From: Myxococcales bacterium
Lineage (GTDB): Bacteria > Myxococcota_A > Polyangia > Polyangiales > Polyangiaceae
Length of the DNA: 22,297 nucleotides
Assembly: GCA_013298325.1 (NCBI GenBank)
Contig: JAAFHJ010000006.1
Location: forward strand, 1 to 22,297
Direction: 5' to 3'
Each line of letters begins with the position of its first letter. Position 1 is the stretch's first letter. The notes beneath the pieces are model-generated. The model had not been told where the DNA came from. It did no database searches and saw only the letters and a list, made by a program, of their open reading frames with translations. The position numbers and the translations under genes are program-made. This document shows, piece by piece, positions 8,301 through 15,620 of the stretch.

Positions 8301-9541
8301 TCGGTGATCGCTTTGTCGAGCTCCCCCTGACTTTGGAGAAGACGAACCATCTTCAGGCGAAGATCGATGTCGCGCGGGTTCTGGCCGAGCGCCTTCTTGT
8401 AGGTCGCCATCGCTTTCTCGACGTCGCCCGTTTCCTCGTAAATTCCGCCAAGTAGCGCAAGATGATCGAAGTCGGAGGCGTGGTCGGCCTCGAGCTTGGC
8501 GACGAACTCGGGGAGCTTCTGTTCGGCCCGGTAGACATCGGCAATCAAACGCAAGATCGGGTTACGCACGGAGGCTTCGCGGCCTGCCGTCCCAAGAGCG
8601 CGGTTGAGCGTGGCGAGCGCCTCCGGGTATTTCTTCGCACGGAGCTGGGCCTCGCCGAGCTCCTTGAGGACCGGCGCGAGGGTGCGGTTGTCGCCGGCCG
8701 ACTCGCGGGCAAGCACTTGGAATTCGGCCTCGGCGCGGTCGTACTCACCGACTTGAAAGAGCGCTCGCGCGAGCTCCCCTTTCACGTACAAAGTCCCATC
8801 GCGGCCGGAACTCTTTACGAGATCGGTGTGAAATTTCTTTGCCGCATCCCAATCCTTTTGATCGAGGCAAAGCGTCATGAGCGTCCGAAGAATCTGCCCT
8901 TTTTCGGCAGTATTCGTCTGCACCGAGAGCGCTTTTTCCCAGGCCGTGCGCGATCCGGTTGCATCGCCGCGATCCTGGAGGAGCCTCGCCTTCGCAGCAT
9001 GAGCGGCCGGGTTGCTCGGTTTGTCGGCGATCGCTTTGTCGAAGGTACTCAGCGCGAGATCGGTGCGCCCATCGATGCGATAGACCCCGGCGAGACCGAC
9101 GATCGCGCCATAGCCATCGGTGCCACCAGCGGCCGCTTTTGCCTCAAAATCTTTGATGAGGGCGTCGATCTTTCCGTCGCGATCCCGGTAGAGTTGCGCG
9201 AGCTTTTGAAGGGGCCCGGTGTTCCCCGGATCGCCAAGAACGACCTTTGTATACCGCTCGATGAGCTTGGTCGTCCGTTCCGCTTCGGCGGTGCCGTTCG
9301 CCGGTTCCGTGGTGCCGGTCCCTGTCGGTTTTCCGCCATTTCCCGTCGGTTTTCCACCGGTTGGCTTGCCGCCCGTCGGTTTTCCACCGGTCGGTTTTCC
9401 ACCAGTCGGTTTCCCGCCCGTCGGCTTGTGGCGGCCGTGCGGATTGAAATCCTGCGCCATTCCCGACGGAGCGACGAGCGTGGTCGTCAGCCCGAGGGCG
9501 AGCGGCAGAAACAAGGAGCGGAAGAGCGACGGGGAACGCAC
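5381..9541 (-). CDS. Large exported TPR and HEAT-repeat scaffold protein
   Basis: A 1386-residue protein. From the GTG at 9541 it opens with a signal peptide (VRSPSLFRSLFLPLALGL, likely cut after SGMA), then a KPTGG-repeat linker (about 39-74). A very long tetratricopeptide array follows (about 95-880), with many helix-turn-helix units such as LALSTFDKAIADKPSNPAAH and AIRYAAKAVELNPDDAEGH. The last ~500 residues form HEAT/PBS-lyase-like repeats (IKPLLDALADPDASQQRTAIAVLG, ALFSYAEGAQDPDLRVRAMLACGALG). Both repeat types make superhelical binding surfaces, so a scaffold role in the envelope is likely; no catalytic motif is visible. A TTG at 9592 would extend it by 17 residues and hide the signal peptide, so I rejected that start. 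It is first in an operon with the small lipoprotein (1-base gap) and tsaD. Ligands are unknown. Confidence 0.88.
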   Translation of the reverse strand: MRSPSLFRSLFLPLALGLTTTLVAPSGMAQDFNPHGRHKPTGGKPTGGKPTGGKPTGGKPTGGKPTGNGGKPTGTGTTEPANGTAEAERTTKLIERYTKVVLGDPGNTGPLQKLAQLYRDRDGKIDALIKDFEAKAAAGGTDGYGAIVGLAGVYRIDGRTDLALSTFDKAIADKPSNPAAHAAKARLLQDRGDATGSRTAWEKALSVQTNTAEKGQILRTLMTLCLDQKDWDAAKKFHTDLVKSSGRDGTLYVKGELARALFQVGEYDRAEAEFQVLARESAGDNRTLAPVLKELGEAQLRAKKYPEALATLNRALGTAGREASVRNPILRLIADVYRAEQKLPEFVAKLEADHASDFDHLALLGGIYEETGDVEKAMATYKKALGQNPRDIDLRLKMVRLLQSQGELDKAITEYEALVRAAPNNPTFVFEECEALLARGDRARALKLLTELEARGGSDEDTLGRLADFYGRIGENARGTKVLERLASSNGNDPSHLADLGDRYFAAGNEALALATWRRILTAVTPRARALSALADVYLEHDKAPDALVAVKEAVSLDPNSAAYKKQLAAVHERMHNFSDARNVWLELDKKAKESGDKLLAREARTRIVSLWGQEKILDAQVPRLNTAFHGKPADVDAGRLLAEVQIRLQKPADAEATLREVTTLAPGDTEAYLALERVLVQQNKLEGAIAALEKLAAVDPKQARQVYQRMAGYALQTYKDADAIRYAAKAVELNPDDAEGHRKLGDLYRQRQDTDHAIAAYKKALEKNDRLFLVYFQLADLLLTKGETDEADRLLRKVLRGAPDDELVARASRLSAQINLGRGSIETLEQELVPLALANPGRPLYRKLLVEIYGQMSFGLVQKARLASGDESKKARETLEKIGSRAIKPLLDALADPDASQQRTAIAVLGYVRNKNAAPALFSYAEGAQDPDLRVRAMLACGALGESSLVPRYDALIFPKIPGEDAVASADRLAVAAAWAATSLDDKRARPLQERLLDRGTPEMKAFAAIAFARQGDKGALPRLTKTLQASDSGSAARAAAAWAIGSLSDGKDLALVEDAARGADPLVAELALASLATKGHGKAELFADTLFFATSGGPRSQARAARLRDASALGLARLAGKNVQSAPYSVPWGLPGDGVLDADAFLDALAATPLTDSAFRPALVTHGAVIEASAKHALATGGVRARAVLEAFGPSAGTFLPALHGTSEDRAVVEPLLARLLPELRPYTSHDDPAIRAQALALVARIPGRDASATLAAALAGTDGRELTGDEADTRKIALGVLASAPREGAELLAPAMLAATKSADWTTRLAAAKALGTQRISSPDAVARLSALAADDPFALVREGALLALAAVDPGAGKKLATTRKTADPEARVRATAASIAGK
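9324..9428 (-). repeat. 15-bp minisatellite encoding KPTGG repeats
   Basis: Units begin at 9345, 9360, 9375, 9390, 9405 and 9420 on the + strand with core gtcggNttNcc and an exact 15-bp period. A variant 21-base unit lies at 9324-9344. Read on the minus strand they encode KPTGG just after the signal peptide of the TPR/HEAT protein. Units differ mainly at third codon positions. The array is in frame, so gain or loss of units would only lengthen or shorten the linker. Confidence 0.9.
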
Positions 9542-9615
9542 CGGGCGACGATAGCGCCTGCCCGGAAATTCCGCGCTTGGAATGGACGCCAATCCCGCCG
9601 ACGTTCAGCCTCGCC

Positions 9616-11622
9616 ATGCATCGACGCCCCCCGATCGCCGCCATGCTGCTTCCCCTGGTGCTCTTGGTGGTCGCCTGCAAGCCGACGCCCCAGGAAACGC
9701 CGCAAGACGGCGCCGCAGCCGGCTCGGCGAGCGTAACTTCCTTGCAACCTACAGCGGTCTCAACGGCAAGCGCGGCGACTGCCGACGTCGTCAGTCATGC
9801 CTCTGAGGTGTGGACCGCCGACGGACCGAAGGTCCTTGCCGGGGAGGCGGTCGACGGCGACGCCCTCCGCAAGCAGACCCATGATCGCATTCTTGCGGAC
9901 AAATCGCCGGTGACAGTCCTCACCGGGGGGACGCCGCGTGAACTCGGCCGGCGCCTTTGTGAGGCGGTCGTTCCGAAGCGGCCGGCGAGCACACCGGTGC
10001 TCCTCAAACCGAATATGGGGGGCTTTGAATGGTTCAAAGCTGGCTCCGACAATGGCGTAACCGGGCGCACGACAGACCCTGAATTCGTCCGTGGCGTGAT
10101 CCAGTGCCTGAAGGCGCGCGGCCACACGAAGATCACCATCGCCGAGGGGTGGGGGGCGAAGCATGCCGACTGGGAGAAGCTCGTTCAGGTCTCCGGCTAC
10201 GGCGCGATGGCCACCGAGGAGAAGGTCGCCCTCGTAGCGATGGACGACGACGGTACCTTCGATAAAATGGAAGGGAAACCGGGTCTTCCGCTCGCGATCG
10301 CCGGCATCGAGAAGACGAACGTCCCGACGCTGTTGATGCCAAAGATCCTCGCCGAGCACCTCGATCACGGCCTCTACCTGAGCCTCCCGAAGATCAAACA
10401 TCACCGTTTCGGGGTTGCGAGCGTCGGCATCAAGGGGATGCAGGGGACGGTCATGCTTTCGGACAAGTCCCCCGCCTACAACAACAAATGGCGCATGCAC
10501 AAAGAGCTCACTGTGGAGCTTGCGAAACAGGCAAAGAGCGACCCGGAAGCACGAAAGAGCTACGTCAAAGCGCTCGAAACCTTCGCGGAACGCATCGCGA
10601 CGGTCCTCGAATTGGAAGCGCCCCACGCGGTGCTCGCCGAAGGGGCGCCGGCGATGATGGGGGATGGCTTTCGGGACCTGGTACCGGTCACGCCGAGCGT
10701 CGCGATCGGCGGGACGAACGTCATCGCCGTCGATCGAATTGCTCATGAATATCTTGGCGTTTGGGACAATGCCGCCCTCGCCAAGGAGCTTGGGGGGCAC
10801 CGGACTTCGCCGCTCCTGGAAGCGGCCGCGAAGCGCTTTGGCGTGAGCCTCGACGGGATCGGCGTCGTCGGCGATGGGAAAGACCTCATTGCCACAAAAC
10901 GCCCGTTTCATTTCGTCGGCATGGCCGGATTTACCCTCGACAGCGCCGCCGGAGCCGCCGTCGCCGGTGACGCATCGCCCCCCGAGGCGATCGCGAGCAA
11001 GGTCGTCGGCGCCGAGCCGGTCGTCGATGGGCGCGACGACCCCGCCTGGGCAGCGGCCAAACCGGTGCAGTTTGCAAGCAACTGGCGCGGTGAGGCGACC
11101 GGGATCGGAACTACGGCCCGCTTCCTCTGGAGCGCGAAGGGGCTGTACGCCCGCTTCGACCTTTCGCAGGCGGGGCTCCACACCGACACCGCGCACCCCA
11201 TCACCGAGGAGCGCGCGAAGCTCTACGAGGAGGATTGTGTGGAGCTCTTTATTGCGCCGAATGCGGCAAAGAAGACCGCCTACGCGGAGCTTGAGATCGG
11301 GCCCTACGGGCATTTCTTGGACCTGTGGGTCGATCGAGAAGCGAAGAAGAGCGAGGTCGCCTGGAGCGCCGATGCCCAAATCGCGACGACGCGCGATCCC
11401 TCGAAACACCTAGCAATTGTGGAAGTACTCGTGGCTGCCCGTGAGATCCGTGCGGCGCTGGTGCCTGGCGCCCGCCTGCCGATGAACCTCTTTCGGATGG
11501 AAGGGGTCAAAGGGGATTCGGGGGGGCGGAAGTACCTCGCCTGGAGCCCCACAAACACGAAGACTCCCAATTTTCACGTCCCCGAAGCCTTCGGTGTGCT
11601 TCGCGTTGTCGCGGGCGAGTAG
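9616..11622 (+). CDS. Lipoprotein with DUF362 domain fused to a CBM9-like domain
   Basis: A 668-residue protein with a lipoprotein signal (LLPLVLLVVAC, Cys21) and an Ala/Thr linker. A DUF362 domain follows (about 85-420), recognisable from VLLKPNMGG, DPEFVRGVIQCLKARGHTKITIAEGWG, YLSLPKIKHHRFGVASVGIKGMQG and an IAVDRIAHEYLG-type segment. The last ~190 residues (about 470-668) look like a CBM9/DOMON-like beta sandwich: VVDGRDDPAWAAAKPV, LYARFDLSQAGLH, YEEDCVELFIAP, YAELEIGPYGHFLDLWVD. DUF362 has no settled biochemical role. Some members carry 4Fe-4S ferredoxin modules, but no clustered Cys motif is present here. The CBM9-like part usually binds carbohydrate or sits in surface enzymes. The start is the ATG at 9616; the upstream in-frame TTG (9577) would mask the signal peptide. 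It is divergent from the TPR/HEAT gene with a 74-base gap. The role is unknown. Confidence 0.88.
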   Translation: MHRRPPIAAMLLPLVLLVVACKPTPQETPQDGAAAGSASVTSLQPTAVSTASAATADVVSHASEVWTADGPKVLAGEAVDGDALRKQTHDRILADKSPVTVLTGGTPRELGRRLCEAVVPKRPASTPVLLKPNMGGFEWFKAGSDNGVTGRTTDPEFVRGVIQCLKARGHTKITIAEGWGAKHADWEKLVQVSGYGAMATEEKVALVAMDDDGTFDKMEGKPGLPLAIAGIEKTNVPTLLMPKILAEHLDHGLYLSLPKIKHHRFGVASVGIKGMQGTVMLSDKSPAYNNKWRMHKELTVELAKQAKSDPEARKSYVKALETFAERIATVLELEAPHAVLAEGAPAMMGDGFRDLVPVTPSVAIGGTNVIAVDRIAHEYLGVWDNAALAKELGGHRTSPLLEAAAKRFGVSLDGIGVVGDGKDLIATKRPFHFVGMAGFTLDSAAGAAVAGDASPPEAIASKVVGAEPVVDGRDDPAWAAAKPVQFASNWRGEATGIGTTARFLWSAKGLYARFDLSQAGLHTDTAHPITEERAKLYEEDCVELFIAPNAAKKTAYAELEIGPYGHFLDLWVDREAKKSEVAWSADAQIATTRDPSKHLAIVEVLVAAREIRAALVPGARLPMNLFRMEGVKGDSGGRKYLAWSPTNTKTPNFHVPEAFGVLRVVAGE

Positions 11623-11666
11623 AGATTCGCTTCCGTTCTGAGAAGGGCGCGGTACCGTCCGGCGCC

Positions 11667-13349
11667 ATGGCGTTTTTTCAAAGTCCTCCGACGGTTCCGC
11701 ACCCCTGGACGAGCGACCCCGCCCTTCGCGATTACGTCCTGTCGCGGATCCCGGAGGCGCTGCGGGGGCGCGTGGAGGGGGAGCTGCGGGCGGTCGCCGA
11801 TCTCGCGGGGGGCGAGCTGCTCCACCTCCTTCAAACGACCCACGACGAACCGACGCTGACCCAATGGGATCCCTGGGGCAATCGTATCGATGTCATTGAG
11901 CTTTCAACCCACTGGAAGCGGGCGGCCGAGGTCGCTGCGACGGAGGGGCTGGTGGCGACCGGGTACGACAAGAGCCTCGGCGCCCACGCCCGATTGGTGC
12001 AGTTTGCAAAGGTGTATCTCTTCCAGCCGTCGTCGAACGTCTACACGTGCCCGCTCGCGATGACCGACGGGGCGGCGAAGACGCTGCTGACCCACGGCTC
12101 GAAGGAGCTCCAAGAGCGGGCGGTGACGCGGCTTTTATCGAGAGATCCCAAGGTGATGTGGACGTCCGGGCAGTGGATGACCGAGCGGACCGGCGGGAGC
12201 GACGTCGCCATCTCGGAGACGGAGGCGCGCCCGAACGGGGATGGGACCTTCGGCCTCTTCGGAACGAAATGGTTCACCTCGGCGACGACGAGTCAAATGG
12301 CGCTCACCCTCGGCCGGACCGTCGATGAAACGGGGAACAGCCGCGCCGGTGGCCCCGGGCTTGCGCTCTTCTACGTCGAAACTCGGGATGATGCGGGGAA
12401 GCTCAATGCGCTCTCGATCAACCGCCTCAAAGACAAGCTCGGCACGAGGCACGTGCCTACCGCCGAGCTTAACCTTTCAGGAACACGGGCGATTCCGGTG
12501 AAGGGGACCGGCGACGGCATCAAGAACATCACGCCGATGCTCACGGTGACGCGCACCTGGAATGCCGTTTGTGCCGCCGGCGATCTCCGGCGCGCCACGG
12601 CGCTCGCCGTCGATTACGCCAAGAAGCGAATCGCCTTTGGGGGGCCGCTGATCGACAAGCCGCTCCATCGGCAGACGCTCGCCATGCTCGAGGCAGAGAC
12701 GCGCGCGGCGCTGGTCGTCGCTTTGCGGGCCGCCGAGCTGCTTGGTCGCGAGGAGCATGACGTCGCCACCCCAGAAGAGCGCGATCTCCTTCGCATTCTC
12801 ACGCCGCTCGCCAAGCTCGGGACCGGCAAGCAGGCGGTCGTCAACGTGAGCGAAGCCCTCGAGTGCTTCGGCGGGGCCGGCTACATCGAAGACACCGGTC
12901 TCCCGCGCCTCCTGCGGGACGCGCAGGTCTTTCCGATCTGGGAGGGGACGACGAACGTGCTCTCCCTCGACACGCTCCGGGCGATGAAGAACCCGTCTTC
13001 CTTCCACGCGCTCTTGCAGCATGCACACACATGCCTGCAACATGCAGACGTCTCGGTGCAGGATGCAGCAATCGTCGCCAAGCGCGCCTTCGACGAAGCG
13101 TCCGCCTGGCTCGAAGCGACGCTCTCCCAAGAACAGGGGCTTCCGGCGCTCGAAACCGGCGCGCGCGCCTTCGCGACGACGCTTGTCCGCGCCTACGGGC
13201 TCGCGCTCCTGATCGCGGAGGCATCGCGACCGGGCAGCGACCCGACCTGGAAACCGGCGGCGCGCACCTACGCAAAGACGCGCATCAACCACCTCGACGG
13301 CATCTTCGACAACGACGACACCGCCCAGCTTTTTTCGCGCCCCACGTGA
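11667..13349 (+). CDS. AidB-like acyl-CoA dehydrogenase family flavoprotein
   Basis: A 560-residue acyl-CoA dehydrogenase fold. The long N-terminal helical region before the FAD domain and the signatures TSGQWMTERTGGSDV (166-180), ECFGGAGYIEDTGLPRLLRD (399-418) and IWEGTTNVLSLD (424-435) place it with the AidB/isovaleryl-CoA-dehydrogenase-like subgroup. The E of WEGTTN (E426) corresponds to the usual catalytic base. E. coli AidB is an alkylation-response DNA-binding flavoprotein, whereas many homologues are probably true acyl-CoA dehydrogenases, so the substrate is open. The C-terminal ~120 residues include a His/Gln-rich stretch (QHAHTCLQHADV, about 450-461) before a helical tail. The ATG at 11667 has only a weak ribosome site. 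Its TGA overlaps the GTG of the following GH18 gene, which implies a bicistronic mRNA. Confidence 0.93.
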   Translation: MAFFQSPPTVPHPWTSDPALRDYVLSRIPEALRGRVEGELRAVADLAGGELLHLLQTTHDEPTLTQWDPWGNRIDVIELSTHWKRAAEVAATEGLVATGYDKSLGAHARLVQFAKVYLFQPSSNVYTCPLAMTDGAAKTLLTHGSKELQERAVTRLLSRDPKVMWTSGQWMTERTGGSDVAISETEARPNGDGTFGLFGTKWFTSATTSQMALTLGRTVDETGNSRAGGPGLALFYVETRDDAGKLNALSINRLKDKLGTRHVPTAELNLSGTRAIPVKGTGDGIKNITPMLTVTRTWNAVCAAGDLRRATALAVDYAKKRIAFGGPLIDKPLHRQTLAMLEAETRAALVVALRAAELLGREEHDVATPEERDLLRILTPLAKLGTGKQAVVNVSEALECFGGAGYIEDTGLPRLLRDAQVFPIWEGTTNVLSLDTLRAMKNPSSFHALLQHAHTCLQHADVSVQDAAIVAKRAFDEASAWLEATLSQEQGLPALETGARAFATTLVRAYGLALLIAEASRPGSDPTWKPAARTYAKTRINHLDGIFDNDDTAQLFSRPT

Positions 13350-14512
13350 AGCGCCCCGCCCTTCTTCGGCTCGCCCAGGGCCTTGGCGCGACGGCGCTCC
13401 TCGTCGGCGGCAGCCTCTACGGAACCGCCGTGCACCATGCACGTGGTGGGCAACCGCTCGCCACGGCGCCGACGCCTCCGCCGGAGGCTCGGTGGGTTGG
13501 CGCCTACTGGGTCGCCTACGAGAAGGACCTTTGTTCCGTGGAACAGGTCGACTTTTCTCCGATTACCCACCTGTTTGTTGGGCGGGCAGTGCCTCACGAA
13601 GATGGCACGCTTCGCATGGATGAAGACGACCCCGACAATGAAGCTTATGCAAAAGAGCTCGCGGTTCGTGCCCATCGCGTCGGCAAGAAAACGCTATTGA
13701 TGATCGGTGGCGCCGGCACCTACGCCGGCTTTCGGGGGGCTGCTCACGCCCACCAGGAATCGTTGGTGCAGCAACTGATCGCCCTCGCCGATCGCACAAA
13801 AAGCGACGGCCTCGATCTCGATTGGGAGCCGCTCCCCCCCGAGGACGAGGGGGACGCCGTCGCGCTCCTTCAAGACCTCCATCGCCAACGCCCCGAGCTT
13901 CTATTGACGATTCCCGTCGAATGGGGGCGACCACCCACTGCCGCGTTCTTTGCGCGCGTCGGTCCCCTTCTTTCCCAGGTCAATACGATGACCTACGGAA
14001 TGGCGGGGCGCTGGCCCCTCTGGAAGACCTGGCATTCCTCCGCGCTCCGCGGCGACGGCCCATTCACGCGGAGCTCCGTCGAGCGCGCCCTCGCCCTCCT
14101 TCTTTCGCGCGGCGTCCCCCGCGCGAAGATCGGCCTCGGCGTCGGCGCCTATGGGACCTGCTGGACGGGGGCGATGGGGCCCCAGCAAATTCCCTGGTCG
14201 GCGCGCGTCGCCGCCAACGACGGAGACCTCTCCTTCCGGAACATCGTCCGCGATTACCAGGTCGCCGGCGAGCTCCACCGGGACGAAGAGGCGCGCGCCC
14301 CCTGGCTCTCCTTCGCAGCCCCTCAGGGCCCCTTCGGCTGCCGCTTCGTCAGCTACGAAGATGCCACCTCGGTCGCCGAGAAGGCTGCCTTCGCGCGCAC
14401 GGAGAAGCTCGGCGGGACGATGATGTGGACGCTCGCCCAGCAGCACTTTGAAGGGGCGGCCGATGCCGACCCGCTCCTCCATGCGATGGCGGGAACAAAC
14501 CCGATTAAGTAA
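13346..14512 (+). CDS. Glycoside hydrolase family 18 (chitinase-like), exported or membrane-anchored
   Basis: A 388-residue protein starting at a GTG that overlaps the acyl-CoA dehydrogenase stop (GTGA). The first 35 residues (KRPALLRLAQGLGATALLVGG...) form a signal peptide or uncleaved anchor, followed by a short Pro-rich linker. The GH18 barrel shows VGAYWVAYEKD at strand 1, KKTLLMIGGAG at strand 3, the catalytic DGLDLDWE with D157, D159 and acid/base E161, NTMTYGMAG at strand 6, and GGTMMWTLAQQHF at strand 8. The catalytic triad is intact, so hydrolysis of a beta-1,4-N-acetylglucosamine-containing polymer through substrate-assisted catalysis is expected. The usual Asp/Asn after MTY is Gly here, which may change specificity. 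There is no carbohydrate-binding module. Its end overlaps the convergent MDR gene by 8 bases. Chitin versus peptidoglycan-type substrate is undecided. Confidence 0.93.
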   Translation: MKRPALLRLAQGLGATALLVGGSLYGTAVHHARGGQPLATAPTPPPEARWVGAYWVAYEKDLCSVEQVDFSPITHLFVGRAVPHEDGTLRMDEDDPDNEAYAKELAVRAHRVGKKTLLMIGGAGTYAGFRGAAHAHQESLVQQLIALADRTKSDGLDLDWEPLPPEDEGDAVALLQDLHRQRPELLLTIPVEWGRPPTAAFFARVGPLLSQVNTMTYGMAGRWPLWKTWHSSALRGDGPFTRSSVERALALLLSRGVPRAKIGLGVGAYGTCWTGAMGPQQIPWSARVAANDGDLSFRNIVRDYQVAGELHRDEEARAPWLSFAAPQGPFGCRFVSYEDATSVAEKAAFARTEKLGGTMMWTLAQQHFEGAADADPLLHAMAGTNPIK

Positions 14513-15545
14513 GGCGAAGTACCACCTTTCCAAAATGCTGCCCGGAGGCGAGGTGGGCGTAGGCCTCGGCGACGTCCTCCGTGGAGGAACCGCTCGCCGA
14601 AGCAGTAAATACGCGGTCGATCATGGGACGCTCGTCGCTCGCTTCCAAGGCGCGCACGTAGCGCTCAAACATGGCAACGGAGCCGACATAGACGCCGCGA
14701 ATGGCGAGTCTCTTTTGCAAGATCTGGCCGAGGGCGATCTCCCCCTGAAAGCCGCTCAGCACGCCGACGAGCGCGGCGGTGCCGCCGAAACGGAGGGCGC
14801 CGAGGGTTTCGTTGAGGGTCGCGCCGCCGGCGACATCGACGACGGTATCGACGCCGCGCCCACCGGTCGCCGCGCGGACCGCCTCGGCGAATTTCCCGGC
14901 GGTACTTGCCGTTTCGATCACGGTGACGCCAGCACCAAACGCCTGCAACCGCTCAACTTTGCTGGGTGATTGCGTGGTAATCACCACATGAGCGCCGGCG
15001 CGGAGGGCGAGTTGGAGGGCAAAGATGGAGACGCCGCCGGTGCCGAGGAGGAGGACCGTCTGCCCGGGGCCGGTCGTCGTCACCTCGAAGAGCGCCTGCC
15101 AGGCGGTGAGGCCGGCACAGGGGAGCGCCGCCGCCTCCTCGAAACTCCAGCCGCGAGGCACCTTGACCCAGGCGTGGGCCGGGAGGACGACCTCCTCGCG
15201 CAGCATGCCGTCGCTCGCCCCGCCGCCGAGGGCGGTCGTGTGATCGTAGGCGCTGAGTTCGCCATCCCGCCAGTGGGGGAAGAAGTTCGCCATGACGCGA
15301 TCCCCCCTTTGAAGGTGGGTGACGGCGTCCCCCACCTCGATCACCTCACCGGCCCCGTCGGAGAGCGGCACCAGCGCCGTGGCCCGGGCGGAACGCGCGA
15401 CGAGAAGGTCACGATAATTCAGTGATACCGCATGGATACGAACGGCGACATCGAGGGGACCGAGGGGGGCCGACGGCGCCTCTCCGGACGCAAGGAGGAT
15501 CGAAGAACCCGCTTCGGGGCGCGCTTGCAGTTGCCAAATCTTCAT
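14505..15545 (-). CDS. MDR-superfamily NAD(P)-dependent alcohol dehydrogenase / quinone oxidoreductase-like
   Basis: A 346-residue medium-chain dehydrogenase/reductase. Signatures are HAVSLNYRDLLV (38-49), PLSDGAGEVIEVGDAV (60-75), LPCAGLTAWQALF (141-153), the dinucleotide-binding GTGGVSIFALQLA (168-180) and a terminal SGQHFGKVVLRL. The catalytic-zinc Cys/His-Glu set of classical alcohol dehydrogenases is replaced by NYRD and DGAGE, so it is probably a zinc-free reductase of the quinone-oxidoreductase/enoyl-reductase side of the superfamily, likely acting on quinones or electrophilic carbonyls. It is divergent from an HxlR-type regulator with a 75-base gap containing a perfect palindrome, an arrangement that predicts induction by reactive electrophiles. 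The substrate is not proven. Confidence 0.92.
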   Translation of the reverse strand: MKIWQLQARPEAGSSILLASGEAPSAPLGPLDVAVRIHAVSLNYRDLLVARSARATALVPLSDGAGEVIEVGDAVTHLQRGDRVMANFFPHWRDGELSAYDHTTALGGGASDGMLREEVVLPAHAWVKVPRGWSFEEAAALPCAGLTAWQALFEVTTTGPGQTVLLLGTGGVSIFALQLALRAGAHVVITTQSPSKVERLQAFGAGVTVIETASTAGKFAEAVRAATGGRGVDTVVDVAGGATLNETLGALRFGGTAALVGVLSGFQGEIALGQILQKRLAIRGVYVGSVAMFERYVRALEASDERPMIDRVFTASASGSSTEDVAEAYAHLASGQHFGKVVLRLT

Positions 15546-15582
15546 GGACTCTCTGCTAGGAACTCAACGACACAATCGCAAG

Positions 15583-15602
15583 TAGGTACAATTTTGTACC
15601 TA
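15583..15602. promoter_or_regulatory. Perfect palindromic operator between MDR and HxlR genes
   Basis: Nine-base arms TAGGTACAA and TTGTACCTA flank a TT spacer, giving a 20-bp site with GTAC in each arm. It begins 38 bases before the MDR start and ends 19 bases before the HxlR start. On the + strand it contains TACAAT (15587-15592), a near-consensus -10 box for the regulator; on the minus strand TTGTAA is a possible -35 for the MDR gene. Dimeric winged-helix HxlR proteins bind such inverted repeats, so the likely role is repression of both genes. The regulator link is inferred from position. Confidence 0.75.
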
Positions 15603-15620
15603 GTTACAAAGAGGGAACCG

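Noticed and set aside
5300..8455. Long plus-strand open frames of several hundred codons opposite the TPR/HEAT gene
   Set aside because: They are high-GC antisense shadows with Arg/Gly-rich translations and no domain. The minus strand has clear TPR and HEAT periodicity.
9324..9428. Possible CRISPR array
   Set aside because: The 15-bp units are contiguous with no spacers and are coding in frame (KPTGG).
9541..9565. CCGGGC/GCCCGG inverted repeat next to the TPR/HEAT start
   Set aside because: Six-base all-GC arms are frequent at this base composition and the site overlaps the start codon. Not enough to call an operator.
13014..13040. Imperfect inverted repeat TTGCAG-CATG / CATG-C-CTGCAA
   Set aside because: It lies inside the acyl-CoA dehydrogenase coding region over a His/Gln/Ala stretch. 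Codon repetition explains it and no terminator-like T run follows.
12863..13345. N-terminal extension of the GH18 frame
   Set aside because: This stretch lies entirely inside the acyl-CoA dehydrogenase gene and encodes Arg/Pro-rich shadow sequence. The signal peptide begins at the GTG at 13346.
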